Assembly (NCBI RefSeq): GCF_946479885.1
Contig: NZ_CAMLHM010000001.1
Coordinates: forward strand, 1-64,000
Direction: 5' to 3'
DNA: 64,000 nt
Source of the DNA: an uncultured Devosia sp.
Lineage (GTDB): Bacteria; Pseudomonadota; Alphaproteobacteria; Rhizobiales; Devosiaceae
The notes below the pieces were generated by a model. The model was not told the origin of the DNA and ran no database searches. It worked only from the letters and a program-made list of their open reading frames with translations. Positions 25,891 to 34,147 of the stretch are shown here, one piece after another; the stretch's first letter is position 1, and each line of letters starts with the position of its first letter. Made by a program: the position numbers and the translations under genes.

Positions 25891-25975
25891 CGCGTTCCCT
25901 CGGACTTGATCCGAGGGCCTTTCGTCGTTTGCGCCGTGTTGAGAGTGGCCCTCGGGTCAAGCCCGAGGGAACGCG
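25891..25975. repeat. Palindromic intergenic repeat, family B copy 1
   Basis: Two hairpins CCCTCGG-N7-CCGAGGG-like face each other within flanks GCGTTCCC / GGGAACGC, so the whole unit is also a large palindrome. The second copy is at 63549-63635. It lies between the metallo-hydrolase and the DUF1499 gene (convergent). Confidence 0.75.
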
Positions 25976-26005
25976 GGGGTTTTGGGTGATCGGGGGTCCT
26001 CAGCC

Positions 26006-26839
26006 TTAGTCCGTCTCCGCTTCCGTCTCCGTGGCCACCGGCGCCGCCTCAGGCTCGGCCTCGACGGGCTGGTTGGCATTGGGGTTGTCGCGCAGCAGGG
26101 TCGTTACCGCCTCGTCGAGCGCAGCCAGGAAGTCCTCGATGCGCAAGCCGTTCGAGCCGAAATCGTGCAGCGCATTGAGCGAGGCCGAGCGCATGTCGAC
26201 GACCGAACTGGTGAGACTGCCCGTCACCCGGATCACCACCTCCTCGCGCCAGCCGGGCAGCGTCACGATCTGCGCGTTGAGCTGACCGAGGTCGGATTCT
26301 GGCTCCGGCTCCCGCAACAGCCTGATATCCCAGCCCCGCTCGGCCACCATCGCCCGGATCAAGCCGAAAGTTGGCACCAGGCCAAGCGGATAGCTCCGCG
26401 TTTCGACATTGGGAAAGGTCGCGGCCATCTCGGCGGCATCAAGCATTTTGGGGGGCGGCATGGCCTGGGTACCAGGCTCGAACACCAGCGGCATGGGTCC
26501 ACGATCGGTGGTCGCAATGTCGGTTACCGCGGGATAGCGCAGCATCAGCCCGCCATACCAGGCGTAGGGCGCCAGGCTCACGGTCCCCAGCAAGAGGCCG
26601 GCCAGCGCCCTGCCCCAGCCCTGGTCGCCCGTTTGCCACAGCCGCGCCAGCGCGATCAGCGCCGTCAGCACGGCCAGCAGGGCCACCGCGCCGGCCGCCA
26701 GCGCCGCCACCAGGAACAGGTCACTGGTGATCAGCCGCAACCAATGCAGCAGCACCGAAATAATGACGAGCGGCACCGCGACGCTGCCAAGCCGGCGCGC
26801 CCAGGTGGCCCATCGCGATGTCCGGATCAGAATGCGCAC
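26006..26839 (-). CDS. DUF1499 membrane protein
   Basis: This 277-residue protein has three hydrophobic segments in the first 110 residues (VAVPLVIISVLLHWL, LVAALAAGAVALLAVLTALI, and LAGLLLGTVSLAPYAW) followed by a DUF1499 domain. The domain signature is VVDMRSASLNALHDFGSNGLR (read in two parts, about 220-240), as in other family members. The last about 25 residues are Glu/Ala-rich and probably disordered. The function of DUF1499 is unknown. It lies just after the M48 peptidase on the same strand (73 bases apart), so it may be part of the same membrane-protein operon. Confidence 0.8.
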   Translation of the reverse strand: MRILIRTSRWATWARRLGSVAVPLVIISVLLHWLRLITSDLFLVAALAAGAVALLAVLTALIALARLWQTGDQGWGRALAGLLLGTVSLAPYAWYGGLMLRYPAVTDIATTDRGPMPLVFEPGTQAMPPPKMLDAAEMAATFPNVETRSYPLGLVPTFGLIRAMVAERGWDIRLLREPEPESDLGQLNAQIVTLPGWREEVVIRVTGSLTSSVVDMRSASLNALHDFGSNGLRIEDFLAALDEAVTTLLRDNPNANQPVEAEPEAAPVATETEAETD

Positions 26840-26912
26840 CGCACCGCCGTCAATTCACCGTGCGCACGATATAAGCAAGATATTGAGTTAATTTGAAGAT
26901 TTCCGGGCCCGC

Positions 26913-28067
26913 TCATTTGTTCTTGGTCTTGGCGGGCGCCGTCTCGTCCGGTTCGCCGCACATCGATCGGATCGCGGTCCACTCCGCTGCCGTGAATGGC
27001 GGCTCAAGTCCGGTCGGCCGCTGCTGGCTGAGGATTTCGAGCGCCGCCTTGCGGTCATCGGTCAGCGGATGGGTACTGAGCAGTGCCAGGGCCCGGGCGA
27101 ATTCGTCATCGGCGCCGACGCGATTGATCAGGTCGGCCAACCCGGCGGGGTTGAAATCCATGCGCTCGGCGGTGTGGGCCGCGAAGGCGTCGGCCTGCCG
27201 TTCGGCATCGCGGGAGAACCGCGCATCGATGATCGTTGCCCCCAGGCCTGCCGCCACCGAAATGCCGGTCATGTCGCCCAGAATGAAGCCGATCAACGCG
27301 CCGGTGCCGGCGGTCGAAATCAGCTGCTCCATGCCGTGCCGATGCGCCACGTGGCCGACTTCATGCGCCAGCACGCCGGCGAACTCATCCTGCGTCTCGG
27401 CCTGTTCCAGCAGCGCCGAAAAGAAGAAGACCTGCCCGCCCGGCAGCGCGAAGGCATTGGGAATGTCGGATTTGACGACCTTGATATCGAGCTCGAAGGG
27501 CGAGCCGGTCCCCTCCAGGGCCGCAGCGCCAAAGCGTGCAATGGCCCGGTTCGCCAGGCTATCGGGATCGGCATCGCAAACCTTGAACCCGCCGCTGTCG
27601 TTGAGGCTGGCTTCCATCTGCCCGGCAACCGTCTCGCCCAGGCTGCGCTCCCAGGCCGGAGGCACAAGGCCGACGATGCGGCTCGCCAGCAACGGCACGC
27701 CATAGAGATAGGCGCCGATGACCGCCGCCAGCGCCACGGTCGCGGTTACTGCCAGCCGGATTTCGCGGCCCGTCTGCTGCCGGCGCTTGGCATGCAGCAC
27801 CGGCAGGGTCGCCAGCACGCGGGCGACCTCCTCACGACCCCGCACCACCACGCGGGCGCCTGTCGGCTGACCGCTGGCGCCCAGCCGAAGCTCATCCTTG
27901 CGGCCATGCACGGCGTAAAGGTCATCGGCAGGCCAACGACCCAGCTCGGTCCGGTCCTCGGCGCGGATCACCAGCGTGCCCGTCGAGCCGGCACGCTCGT
28001 AGTCGAGACCGACCGCATGCACCTGGGCCACCAGACCATCGTGGAAGCGCCCCGCGATCCCCATCAA
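26913..28067 (-). CDS. M48-family zinc metallopeptidase, membrane-anchored
   Basis: This 384-residue protein has an N-terminal about 100-residue cytosolic segment, one clear membrane helix (IRLAVTATVALAAVIGAYLY), and an M48 peptidase domain. The zinc motif is LAHEVGHVAHRHGM (about residues 234-247), and the third ligand Glu is in DAERQADAFA. DIPNAFALPGGQVFF is the standard strand preceding the active site. It resembles BepA/Oma1-like quality-control peptidases, but with an extra N-terminal domain that I do not recognise. Its start overlaps the end of the DUF898 gene by four bases, so the two are coupled. Confidence 0.87.
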   Translation of the reverse strand: MMGIAGRFHDGLVAQVHAVGLDYERAGSTGTLVIRAEDRTELGRWPADDLYAVHGRKDELRLGASGQPTGARVVVRGREEVARVLATLPVLHAKRRQQTGREIRLAVTATVALAAVIGAYLYGVPLLASRIVGLVPPAWERSLGETVAGQMEASLNDSGGFKVCDADPDSLANRAIARFGAAALEGTGSPFELDIKVVKSDIPNAFALPGGQVFFFSALLEQAETQDEFAGVLAHEVGHVAHRHGMEQLISTAGTGALIGFILGDMTGISVAAGLGATIIDARFSRDAERQADAFAAHTAERMDFNPAGLADLINRVGADDEFARALALLSTHPLTDDRKAALEILSQQRPTGLEPPFTAAEWTAIRSMCGEPDETAPAKTKNK

Positions 28068-29281
28068 TAGGCTCCGACATTGAGCGCATCGGCCAGGCCC
28101 TCGCCAGCCAGCGCCGTATCTTCGTCGCGCGCCTTGACGCTGCGCAGGCTGTCGATGCCGGTCACGGTGGCGCCCCTGGCCACCATCTTCCAGAAGCCCA
28201 GCCCGAGGAACAGCTCGACCATCAGGCTGAAGGCGCCAAGCAGCAGCAGGTAGCCAAAGATGATGGCCAGCAGCACGGTCATGCTGCCCTGCAGCGACTG
28301 CATGAAGAGTTGCGGGTCGAACTCGCCATCGGCAAAGGCGCCGCCGGCCACCGTGCCCAGCACAATGATCCCGCCGATCGCCAGCACGATATAGCTCCCG
28401 GCCAATGCCAGGCCGAATACCAGATACTGCCCCAGCAGGCTGCGGGCGCGCACGGTCACCGTCAGCGCCGCCTCGCCCAGCCGCACGGCGGAGAACATGC
28501 GGCTCAGCTCGCGCGCACGATAGTAGAGATACATCACCCCGATCAGCGCTGCCGCGATGGCCATCACGCCGACGCCCCCGACAGTAGGCGTACCGCCGCT
28601 ATCGGGTAGCCCGCCCATGGCCGCGCCCATGCCTAGTCCGACCGCGCCGATCACGGCGATGGCGAGATACGAGAGGTAAAACGGCCCGACGAGCTGCTTC
28701 CAGCTGCCGACAAAGCCGAACTGGCGGTCGCCATACCAGCTGTGACGGTAGCGATAGGCCCAAAGATTGGCCGCCATGAAGGGATAGGCGAGGCCCGCCG
28801 TCACCATGACCAGCAGCGACCAGAAGAAGCGCCGAACCGCATAGCCCCAGGCGCTGCCGCCCTGATCGCAGCGAATGCCGCGCCACAGCGTGCGCGACAG
28901 GCGGAAATCGCGTGCCCGGTAGATGGCGTAGCCCATCAGGAACCACAGCAGCACGGCAACGAAGCCATGGCCGATGACCGCCGCTTCGGACGATTGCGTC
29001 GAGAGATAGAAAAACAGCCCATAGAGCGGCACGAACACAGCCAGCGCCATCAGGAAGCCGAGCAGCAGCTGGAAGGCGCTGCCGGTATATTCGAGCGGGT
29101 CGCCGTCGATTTCGGTATTGGCCCAGTAGAAGCGCCGCTTCCAGGTGGTCAGCCAGAAGCGATAGAGGCCGATCGTGGGAATGAGCAGCGCATAGCCGCG
29201 CAGCAGCGTGCCACCCAGCTCACCCCGCGTCCCGGTAAATATCACCGGCACCGGCTGCTCCTGCACCGAACTCATCGCCAA
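28064..29281 (-). CDS. DUF898 (YjgN-like) polytopic membrane protein
   Basis: This 405-residue protein has about nine to ten membrane segments. The N-terminus reads FTGTRGELGGTLLRGYALL, then GLYRFWLTTWKRRFYWANTE, the recognised start of the YjgN/DUF898 family, and the same TxxxR/W-rich pattern repeats in the middle (RTLWRGIRC, GDRQFGFVGSWKQLVGPF). The biochemical role is unknown. The 4-base overlap with the M48 peptidase gene suggests they act together, for example as a membrane platform for the protease. MSSVQEQP (29275) is an alternative start two codons in. Confidence 0.85.
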   Translation of the reverse strand: MAMSSVQEQPVPVIFTGTRGELGGTLLRGYALLIPTIGLYRFWLTTWKRRFYWANTEIDGDPLEYTGSAFQLLLGFLMALAVFVPLYGLFFYLSTQSSEAAVIGHGFVAVLLWFLMGYAIYRARDFRLSRTLWRGIRCDQGGSAWGYAVRRFFWSLLVMVTAGLAYPFMAANLWAYRYRHSWYGDRQFGFVGSWKQLVGPFYLSYLAIAVIGAVGLGMGAAMGGLPDSGGTPTVGGVGVMAIAAALIGVMYLYYRARELSRMFSAVRLGEAALTVTVRARSLLGQYLVFGLALAGSYIVLAIGGIIVLGTVAGGAFADGEFDPQLFMQSLQGSMTVLLAIIFGYLLLLGAFSLMVELFLGLGFWKMVARGATVTGIDSLRSVKARDEDTALAGEGLADALNVGAY

Positions 29282-29341
29282 GTCCCCAAGCCCTGCGAGG
29301 GTTTTATGCGAGGTGGCGGGGATTGGAAAGGTGGGTCCGTT

Positions 29342-29362
29342 CCTCTCCCCGATGGGGAGAGG
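29342..29362. repeat. Short palindromic repeat
   Basis: CCTCTCCCC-GAT-GGGGAGAGG, a perfect 9-bp stem between the DUF898 and pdxH genes, on the minus-strand side of pdxH termination. It resembles the CCTCTCCC element at 63676-63697. Confidence 0.6.
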
Positions 29363-29378
29363 GAAACGACTACACGCC

Positions 29379-30002
29379 CTACGGATAAAGCCTGTTGCTC
29401 ACCCAGCCACTCCCGCCCCGCTCGAACCGCACCCGGTCATGCAGGCGGAATTCGCCGTCTTTCCAGAATTCGATGCTGGATGGCACGAGGCGAAAGCCCG
29501 ACCAGTGCGGCGGACGCGGTACCGGGCCGTCGTCGATCGTGGTCGCCAGCTGGCTGACCCGGTCGAGCAGGGTCATCTTGCTGTCGAGCACCCGCGACTG
29601 ATCGGAAGCCGAGGAGGCAATCTGGCTGCCCTTGGGCCGGCTGCCGAAATAGGCGTCCGCCTCTTCGGGCGTCACCACCTCGACCGGCCCGCGCATGCGC
29701 ACCTGCCGCCGCAGCGACTTCCAGTGCATCACCATGGCCGCCTTGGGATGGGCATGCAGCTGCCGGCCCTTGTCGCTCTCGAAATTGGTGAAGAAGCAGA
29801 ACCCGCGCTCGTCTCGCGCGTTGAGCAGGACCATGCGCACATCAGGCAACCCATCGTCATCCACCGTCGCCAAGGCCATGGCATGGGGATCGTTGGGCTC
29901 GGAATCTCGCGCCAGCGCGAACCACTCCTCGAATACGGCGAGGGGGTCGAGGCCGGTGCGATCATCGTCCGCGAATAGGCGTTCGGTCAGGGTCTGCAGC
30001 AT
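29379..30002 (-). CDS. pdxH: Pyridoxamine 5'-phosphate oxidase
   Basis: This 207-residue FMN enzyme oxidises pyridoxine or pyridoxamine phosphate to PLP, the cofactor used by the aminotransferases at the left end of the window. Landmarks are DPHAMALATVDDDGLPDVRM (about 37-56), FFTNFESDKGRQL, WKSLRRQVRMRG, SRPKGSQIASSAS and the C-terminal FWKDGEFRLHDRVRF ending in RLYP, all as in PdxH. The frame extends 12 codons upstream to 30038; I start at MLQTLTERLF (30002), which gives a typical length and has GAAGGG upstream. It is divergent from the DnaJ-like gene. Confidence 0.95.
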   Translation of the reverse strand: MLQTLTERLFADDDRTGLDPLAVFEEWFALARDSEPNDPHAMALATVDDDGLPDVRMVLLNARDERGFCFFTNFESDKGRQLHAHPKAAMVMHWKSLRRQVRMRGPVEVVTPEEADAYFGSRPKGSQIASSASDQSRVLDSKMTLLDRVSQLATTIDDGPVPRPPHWSGFRLVPSSIEFWKDGEFRLHDRVRFERGGSGWVSNRLYP

Positions 30003-30099
30003 TTGGGTATCATCCCTTCGTCGCGGGAAACTGGACAAGGCGGGGAGCCGTCGCCATATAGGACTCCAACTGTGGGCGAAGCAACGCCCGACTCATTGA

Positions 30100-31041
30100 A
30101 TGGACCAAATGCGCGATCCCTATACCGTGCTTGGGGTGCCAAGATCGGCGAGCGAGAAGGACATCAAGTCCGCCTATCGCAAGCTGGCCAAGAAGTATCA
30201 CCCCGACCAGAACCCGGATGATCCATCGGCGCACGGCAAGTTTGCCGAGGCGACGAATGCCTATGATCTGCTCAACGATACCGGCAAGCGCGGCCAGTTC
30301 GACCGTGGCGAGATCGACGCCGACGGCAACCCCAAATTTGCCGGCTTCAATCCCGGTGGAACGCGCGGCGCGCGCCCCGGTGCGGCCGGCGGCTTTTCGG
30401 CCGAGGATATCCTCAAGGAATTCATGAGCGGCTTCGGTGGCCAGGGCCGCCCCGGCGCTGGGCCCGGCCGTGGCCCCGCCGGCGGCCCGCAATGGGACCC
30501 GTTTGCCGGCACGGCCACGGGCGGCGGCCGCAGCATGAAGGGTGAGGATATCGTCGTGAATGCGACGATATCGCTGGAAGATGCCCACAAGGCCAAGCCG
30601 GTCGATGTCCGCATGCCCACGGGCAAGGTGCTTTCGGTCAAGCTTCCCGAAAAGGTCGAGGAAGGCCAGCAGATCCGCCTCAAGGGCCAGGGCTCGCCCG
30701 GCATGGGCGAGCCAGGCGATGCGCTCGTCACCGTGCGCTTCGAAAAATCCAAACAGTTCCGCCGCGATGGCGCCGACCTGCGGACCGACGTCTCGCTTGC
30801 CCTTTACGAAGCCGTGCTCGGCGCCAAGATCCGCGTACCCACGCTCGACGGTTCGGTTGAACTCAACCTGCCGCCCGGCGTCGATACCGGCAAGGCCCTC
30901 CGCCTCAAGGGCAAGGGCCTTTATGGCGATGGCGACTTGTACGTGAACCTGCGCGTCGTCCTGCCCCCCGGCGGCGACCCGGACCTCGAGGCCCTGGCCA
31001 GGTTCATGCGGGATCAGAAGCCATACAAGGTGCGTGACTAG
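30100..31041 (+). CDS. DnaJ-class chaperone (CbpA-like, without zinc domain)
   Basis: This 313-residue type II J-protein has a J domain at residues 5-70 (YTVLGVPRSASEKDIKSAYR) with the essential HPD in KYHPDQNPDD. A Gly/Pro-rich linker (about 85-150) follows, then the two beta-sandwich C-terminal substrate-binding domains (IVVNATISLEDAHKAKPVDV, and LNLPPGVDTGKALRLKGKG). There are no CxxCxGxG repeats. It should stimulate a DnaK and hold unfolded clients. It is monocistronic, divergent from pdxH, and followed by a palindromic repeat (31048-31181). Confidence 0.92.
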   Translation: MDQMRDPYTVLGVPRSASEKDIKSAYRKLAKKYHPDQNPDDPSAHGKFAEATNAYDLLNDTGKRGQFDRGEIDADGNPKFAGFNPGGTRGARPGAAGGFSAEDILKEFMSGFGGQGRPGAGPGRGPAGGPQWDPFAGTATGGGRSMKGEDIVVNATISLEDAHKAKPVDVRMPTGKVLSVKLPEKVEEGQQIRLKGQGSPGMGEPGDALVTVRFEKSKQFRRDGADLRTDVSLALYEAVLGAKIRVPTLDGSVELNLPPGVDTGKALRLKGKGLYGDGDLYVNLRVVLPPGGDPDLEALARFMRDQKPYKVRD

Positions 31042-31047
31042 GAAGAG

Positions 31048-31181
31048 TACCCCCTCCTAGCCTCCCCCTGAAAAGGGGGAGGAACAGATCCCTTGTGAGG
31101 CACGATCTGCGACAACCACAGCGCGGATTCCTCCCCCTATCAGGGGGAGGTTAGGTGGGGGTATCCGACAAAGACTCGTCG
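31048..31181. repeat. Composite palindromic repeat, family A copy 1
   Basis: An element of about 134 bp with outer TACCCCCTCC / GGTGGGGGTA arms, an inner hairpin CCTCCCCCTGAAAAGGGGGAGG, a central GGCACGATCT, and a second hairpin CCTCCCCCTATCAGGGGGAGG. The second copy, at 42677-42810, keeps all these parts and the trailing GACTC-TCG tail. It lies between the DnaJ-like gene and the Sua5/TsaC gene. Confidence 0.8.
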
Positions 31182-31188
31182 TCGCCGC

Positions 31189-32121
31189 TTATCCCCTTGG
31201 CGCGGCGGCCCTTTGCAGCCGATCGTTGATCGCCTCGCCCAGTCCCGTCTCCGGGATCGGCGCCACCGCAATCACCCCTGCCCCGGCAGCATCGAGCTCA
31301 TGCAGCATCGAAAACAGGTTCCGCGCCGCCTCATGCAGGTCGCCTGCCGCTGAGAGGTTGCGCATCACCCCGCCGAAATCCGGCACGTCGCCAAATGCCA
31401 GAAATGCCTCGCCCGCCCGCGGCGCCGTGTTCAGCCGCATCAGCGCATTGGGTGCATAGTGGCTGGCCAGCATGCCCGGCGCCGCCACCGCCGCATCCTT
31501 CTCGGCAATCTCGATCGCTACCCCAAGCCGCCGCTCGATCTCCTCGCGCGCCACGGCACCGGCCCGGAGCTGCACGAGCCGCTCGCCCTCGACCCGGATA
31601 ATCGTCGATTCCACCCCGGCTCGGCATGGCCCACCGTCGAGCACCGGCACCGTGCCGCCAAAGCCCCGCCGCACCTGCTCGGCCGTGGTTGGCGACAGCC
31701 GCCCCGACGGATTGGCCGACGGCGCGGCCAGCGGCCGGCCAACCGCTGCAATCAGTTCCAGCGCCAGCGCGTGGTCGGGTATGCGGATGGCGACGCTATC
31801 GAGCCCCGCGGTGGCCACATCGGCCAGGCCATTGCCCGCCCGCGCCGGCAGCACCAGCGTCAGCGACCCCGGCCACAGCGCCGCGACCCGACGCGCCAAT
31901 GGGGAGAACTCCGCCAGCGTTTCGGCCATGGCAAGGTCGGCACAGTGGATGATCAGCGGATTAAAGCGCGGCCGCCCCTTGGTCTCGTAGATCGAGAGCA
32001 CGGCATCGGCATCGGTCGCATCGGCGCCCAGGCCATAGACCGTCTCGGTGGGAAAGGCGCAGAGCTTGCCCGCGCGCAGCAGCGCCGCGGCATCTGCCAC
32101 CGATTTCGGTTCATACGACAT
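31189..32121 (-). CDS. L-threonylcarbamoyladenylate synthase (Sua5/YwlC/TsaC family)
   Basis: This 310-residue protein makes threonylcarbamoyl-AMP, the first step of the t6A37 tRNA modification. The YrdC domain spans about residues 8-195 with KLCAFPTETVYGLGADA, KGRPRFNPLIIH, PGSLTLVLPAR, PLAAPSANPSGRLSPTTAEQ and GVESTIIRV. The remaining about 110 residues form the Sua5 C-terminal domain found in longer members (ASHYAPNALMRL, FGDVPDFGGVMRN), so this is a Sua5-type rather than a short TsaC protein. It is monocistronic, flanked by a repeat on its 3' side. Confidence 0.92.
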   Translation of the reverse strand: MSYEPKSVADAAALLRAGKLCAFPTETVYGLGADATDADAVLSIYETKGRPRFNPLIIHCADLAMAETLAEFSPLARRVAALWPGSLTLVLPARAGNGLADVATAGLDSVAIRIPDHALALELIAAVGRPLAAPSANPSGRLSPTTAEQVRRGFGGTVPVLDGGPCRAGVESTIIRVEGERLVQLRAGAVAREEIERRLGVAIEIAEKDAAVAAPGMLASHYAPNALMRLNTAPRAGEAFLAFGDVPDFGGVMRNLSAAGDLHEAARNLFSMLHELDAAGAGVIAVAPIPETGLGEAINDRLQRAAAPRG

Positions 32122-32213
32122 TGAGGGACCGTTCTTAGTGATGGCCGTTGTTTGACAACGCGGCCTGCGCGCGTCAAGACGAAGCGACGAATCAACTGGA
32201 GCCGTGACCGCCC

Positions 32214-33161
32214 GTGACCACGCTGCTCGTCAGCCAGCCCAACTTTGCCGATCACGTCACGCCCCAGGGTCACCCCGAGCGCGCCGATCGCATCCGCGCC
32301 GTCGAGGATGCCCTCAGCCGCCCGCGCTTCGACAAGCTGGTTCGCCGCAACGCGCCGTCGGGCGATCTGACCTTGGCGGAGTTGGTCCACGATTCCAGGT
32401 ATCTGGCGCATCTGCGTCAGGGCCGCCCGGCCGAAGGCATCGGCCAGCTCGATGCCGATACCTTCATTTCCGCCGATTCACTGGCTGCCGCCGCCACCGG
32501 TCTGGGCGGCGCGCTGGCTGCCCTCGACGCCGTGCTGCTGGGCGAGGTCGACAACGCCTTCTGCGCCATCCGGCCGCCCGGGCATCACGCCGAAATCGCC
32601 ACGCCGATGGGCTTTTGCCTCATCAACACCGTGGCCATCGTCGCCCGCGAAGCCCAGCGCAAGTATGGCGCCGAGCGCATCGCCATCGTCGATTTCGATG
32701 TGCATCACGGCAATGGCACGCAGGATATCTTCAAGGCCGATCCGACTGTGTTCTACGCCTCGAGCCACCAGATGCCGCTCTATCCGGGCACCGGCAAGGC
32801 CAGCGAAACCGGCGTCGGCAATATCAGCAACGCGCCGCTCGATCCCAATACCGACGGCGAGAGCATGCGCGACGCCTATGCCAACCGCATCATCCCGGCC
32901 CTGCTCGATTTCTCACCCGACCTGCTGCTGATTTCGGCCGGCTTCGACGCGCATGAGCGAGACCCGCTGGCGCAGCTCAACTGGCAGTCGGGGGACTTTG
33001 GCTGGGTCACGGGAAAGTTGATGGATGCCGCCGAGCGCAGCTGCGGCAATCGCATTGTGTCGCTGCTCGAAGGTGGCTATGACCTCAAGGGCCTGGCCGG
33101 CGGTGTTTCGCACCATGTGGCCATGCTGATGGACGGCGCCACCGGGCGCCTCGAAGACTAG
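32214..33161 (+). CDS. Histone-deacetylase-family zinc amidohydrolase
   Basis: This 315-residue protein has the arginase/deacetylase fold. Active-site stretches are RPPGHHAEIATPMGFCLINT (the catalytic His pair), IAIVDFDVHHGNGTQDIF (zinc Asp and His) and LLISAGFDAHERDPLA (second zinc Asp). N-terminal HPERADRIRAVEDAL is typical. Bacterial members deacetylate acetylpolyamines, acetoin-pathway proteins or other small amides; which applies here cannot be told. The start is GTG at 32214. It is 15 bases before xseB, and this hdac-xseB pairing is common in Alphaproteobacteria. Confidence 0.9.
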   Translation: MTTLLVSQPNFADHVTPQGHPERADRIRAVEDALSRPRFDKLVRRNAPSGDLTLAELVHDSRYLAHLRQGRPAEGIGQLDADTFISADSLAAAATGLGGALAALDAVLLGEVDNAFCAIRPPGHHAEIATPMGFCLINTVAIVAREAQRKYGAERIAIVDFDVHHGNGTQDIFKADPTVFYASSHQMPLYPGTGKASETGVGNISNAPLDPNTDGESMRDAYANRIIPALLDFSPDLLLISAGFDAHERDPLAQLNWQSGDFGWVTGKLMDAAERSCGNRIVSLLEGGYDLKGLAGGVSHHVAMLMDGATGRLED

Positions 33162-33176
33162 CAACGGACCTGAGCC

Positions 33177-33425
33177 ATGCCCGAAACCAGCAATGACGAC
33201 GTCAAGACATTGAGCTTCGAGGCGGCGCTCGCCCAGCTCGAGGAAATCGTCGGCAAGCTCGAATCGGGTCGCGCCCCGCTGGCCGAATCCATCGCCATCT
33301 ATGAGCGCGGCGAAGCCCTCAAGGCCCATTGCGAAACGCTGCTGCGCACCGCCGAGGCCCGCATCGAGAAGATCACCCTCTCCCGCGACGGCCGCCCCAC
33401 CGGCACCGAGCCGCTGGACGCCTGA
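33177..33425 (+). CDS. xseB: Exodeoxyribonuclease VII small subunit
   Basis: This 82-residue protein has the canonical XseB pattern: [20 protein letters not shown] (about 11-30), [20 protein letters not shown] (about 34-53), and [12 protein letters not shown]. XseB forms a helical bundle that binds XseA; the complex degrades single-stranded DNA. xseA is not in the window. It follows the deacetylase-like gene by 15 bases and is probably co-transcribed with it. In many alphaproteobacteria dxs follows xseB, but here a palindromic repeat and an SCO gene follow instead. Confidence 0.95.
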   Translation: MPETSNDDVKTLSFEAALAQLEEIVGKLESGRAPLAESIAIYERGEALKAHCETLLRTAEARIEKITLSRDGRPTGTEPLDA

Positions 33426-33431
33426 CCGGCA

Positions 33432-33528
33432 CACGACCTCGTCCTTCGACAGGCTCAGGATGAGGTCTACTAACGGACCGAGCCTCAAGGAGACCTCATG
33501 GTGAGCTTGTCGAACCACGAGGTCGTGG
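33432..33528. repeat. Long imperfect palindrome with 34-bp arms
   Basis: Arms begin CACGACCTCGT and end ACGAGGTCGTG. The inner parts carry the widespread TTCGACAGGCTCAGGATGA-like word and its complement form TGAGCTTGTCGAA. It fills the whole gap between xseB and the SCO gene. I know this word as a common dispersed repeat of proteobacteria. Confidence 0.8.
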
Positions 33529-33541
33529 CACGAAGGCCGGC

Positions 33542-34147
33542 ATGACCACTCCAAAATCCCTCCGCAATTTCCGCATCGTGCTCTGGGCACTGGTCGCCGT
33601 GGTTGCTATCGGCGCCACCGGGCTATTCCTGTTCCGTCCGCCGGCACGGCCGCTTGGCGTTACCGGCCAGGCCTTCGAGCTGGCCTCGACTCAGGGAGGC
33701 ACCTTCACGCAGGACAGCCTCAAGGGCACGCCGAGCCTGATCTTCTTTGGCTACACCTTCTGTCCCGACGTGTGCCCGACCACCCTGGCCGAAACCACGG
33801 CGTGGCGGACCGCGCTCGGCCTCACGCCCGAGCAGCTCCGGATCATCTTCGTCACCGTCGATCCGGCGCGCGATACGCTCGATACCGTCAAGGGCTATGT
33901 CGAAGGGTTCGATCCCTCCATCATTGGCCTGGTCGGTGACGAGGCCCAGACTGCGGCGGTCAAGGCCGCTTTCGGCGTGGTCGGCGAGCGTGCCGAAGGC
34001 TTTGCCGCGGACGATCCCTATTACCTCGTCGACCATACGGCGCTGACCTTCCTGATCGACGCCGATGGCCAGTTCGACGGCACCGTGGCTTATGAAGAAG
34101 CGCAGGACACCGCCATCGCCAAGGTCAAGCGCCTGGTCGAAGGATGA
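33542..34147 (+). CDS. SCO1/SenC-family copper-binding thioredoxin-fold protein
   Basis: This 201-residue protein has one N-terminal membrane anchor (IVLWALVAVVAIGATGLFLF) and a periplasmic thioredoxin-like domain. The copper/redox motif is CPDVC (TFCPDVCPTTL, about residues 73-83), with the third ligand histidine in LVDHTALTFLID and the usual VTVDPARDT between them. SCO proteins deliver copper to the CuA site of cytochrome oxidase. No oxidase gene is nearby. The stop overlaps the tlyA start by four bases, so both are probably translated from one message. Confidence 0.9.
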   Translation: MTTPKSLRNFRIVLWALVAVVAIGATGLFLFRPPARPLGVTGQAFELASTQGGTFTQDSLKGTPSLIFFGYTFCPDVCPTTLAETTAWRTALGLTPEQLRIIFVTVDPARDTLDTVKGYVEGFDPSIIGLVGDEAQTAAVKAAFGVVGERAEGFAADDPYYLVDHTALTFLIDADGQFDGTVAYEEAQDTAIAKVKRLVEG

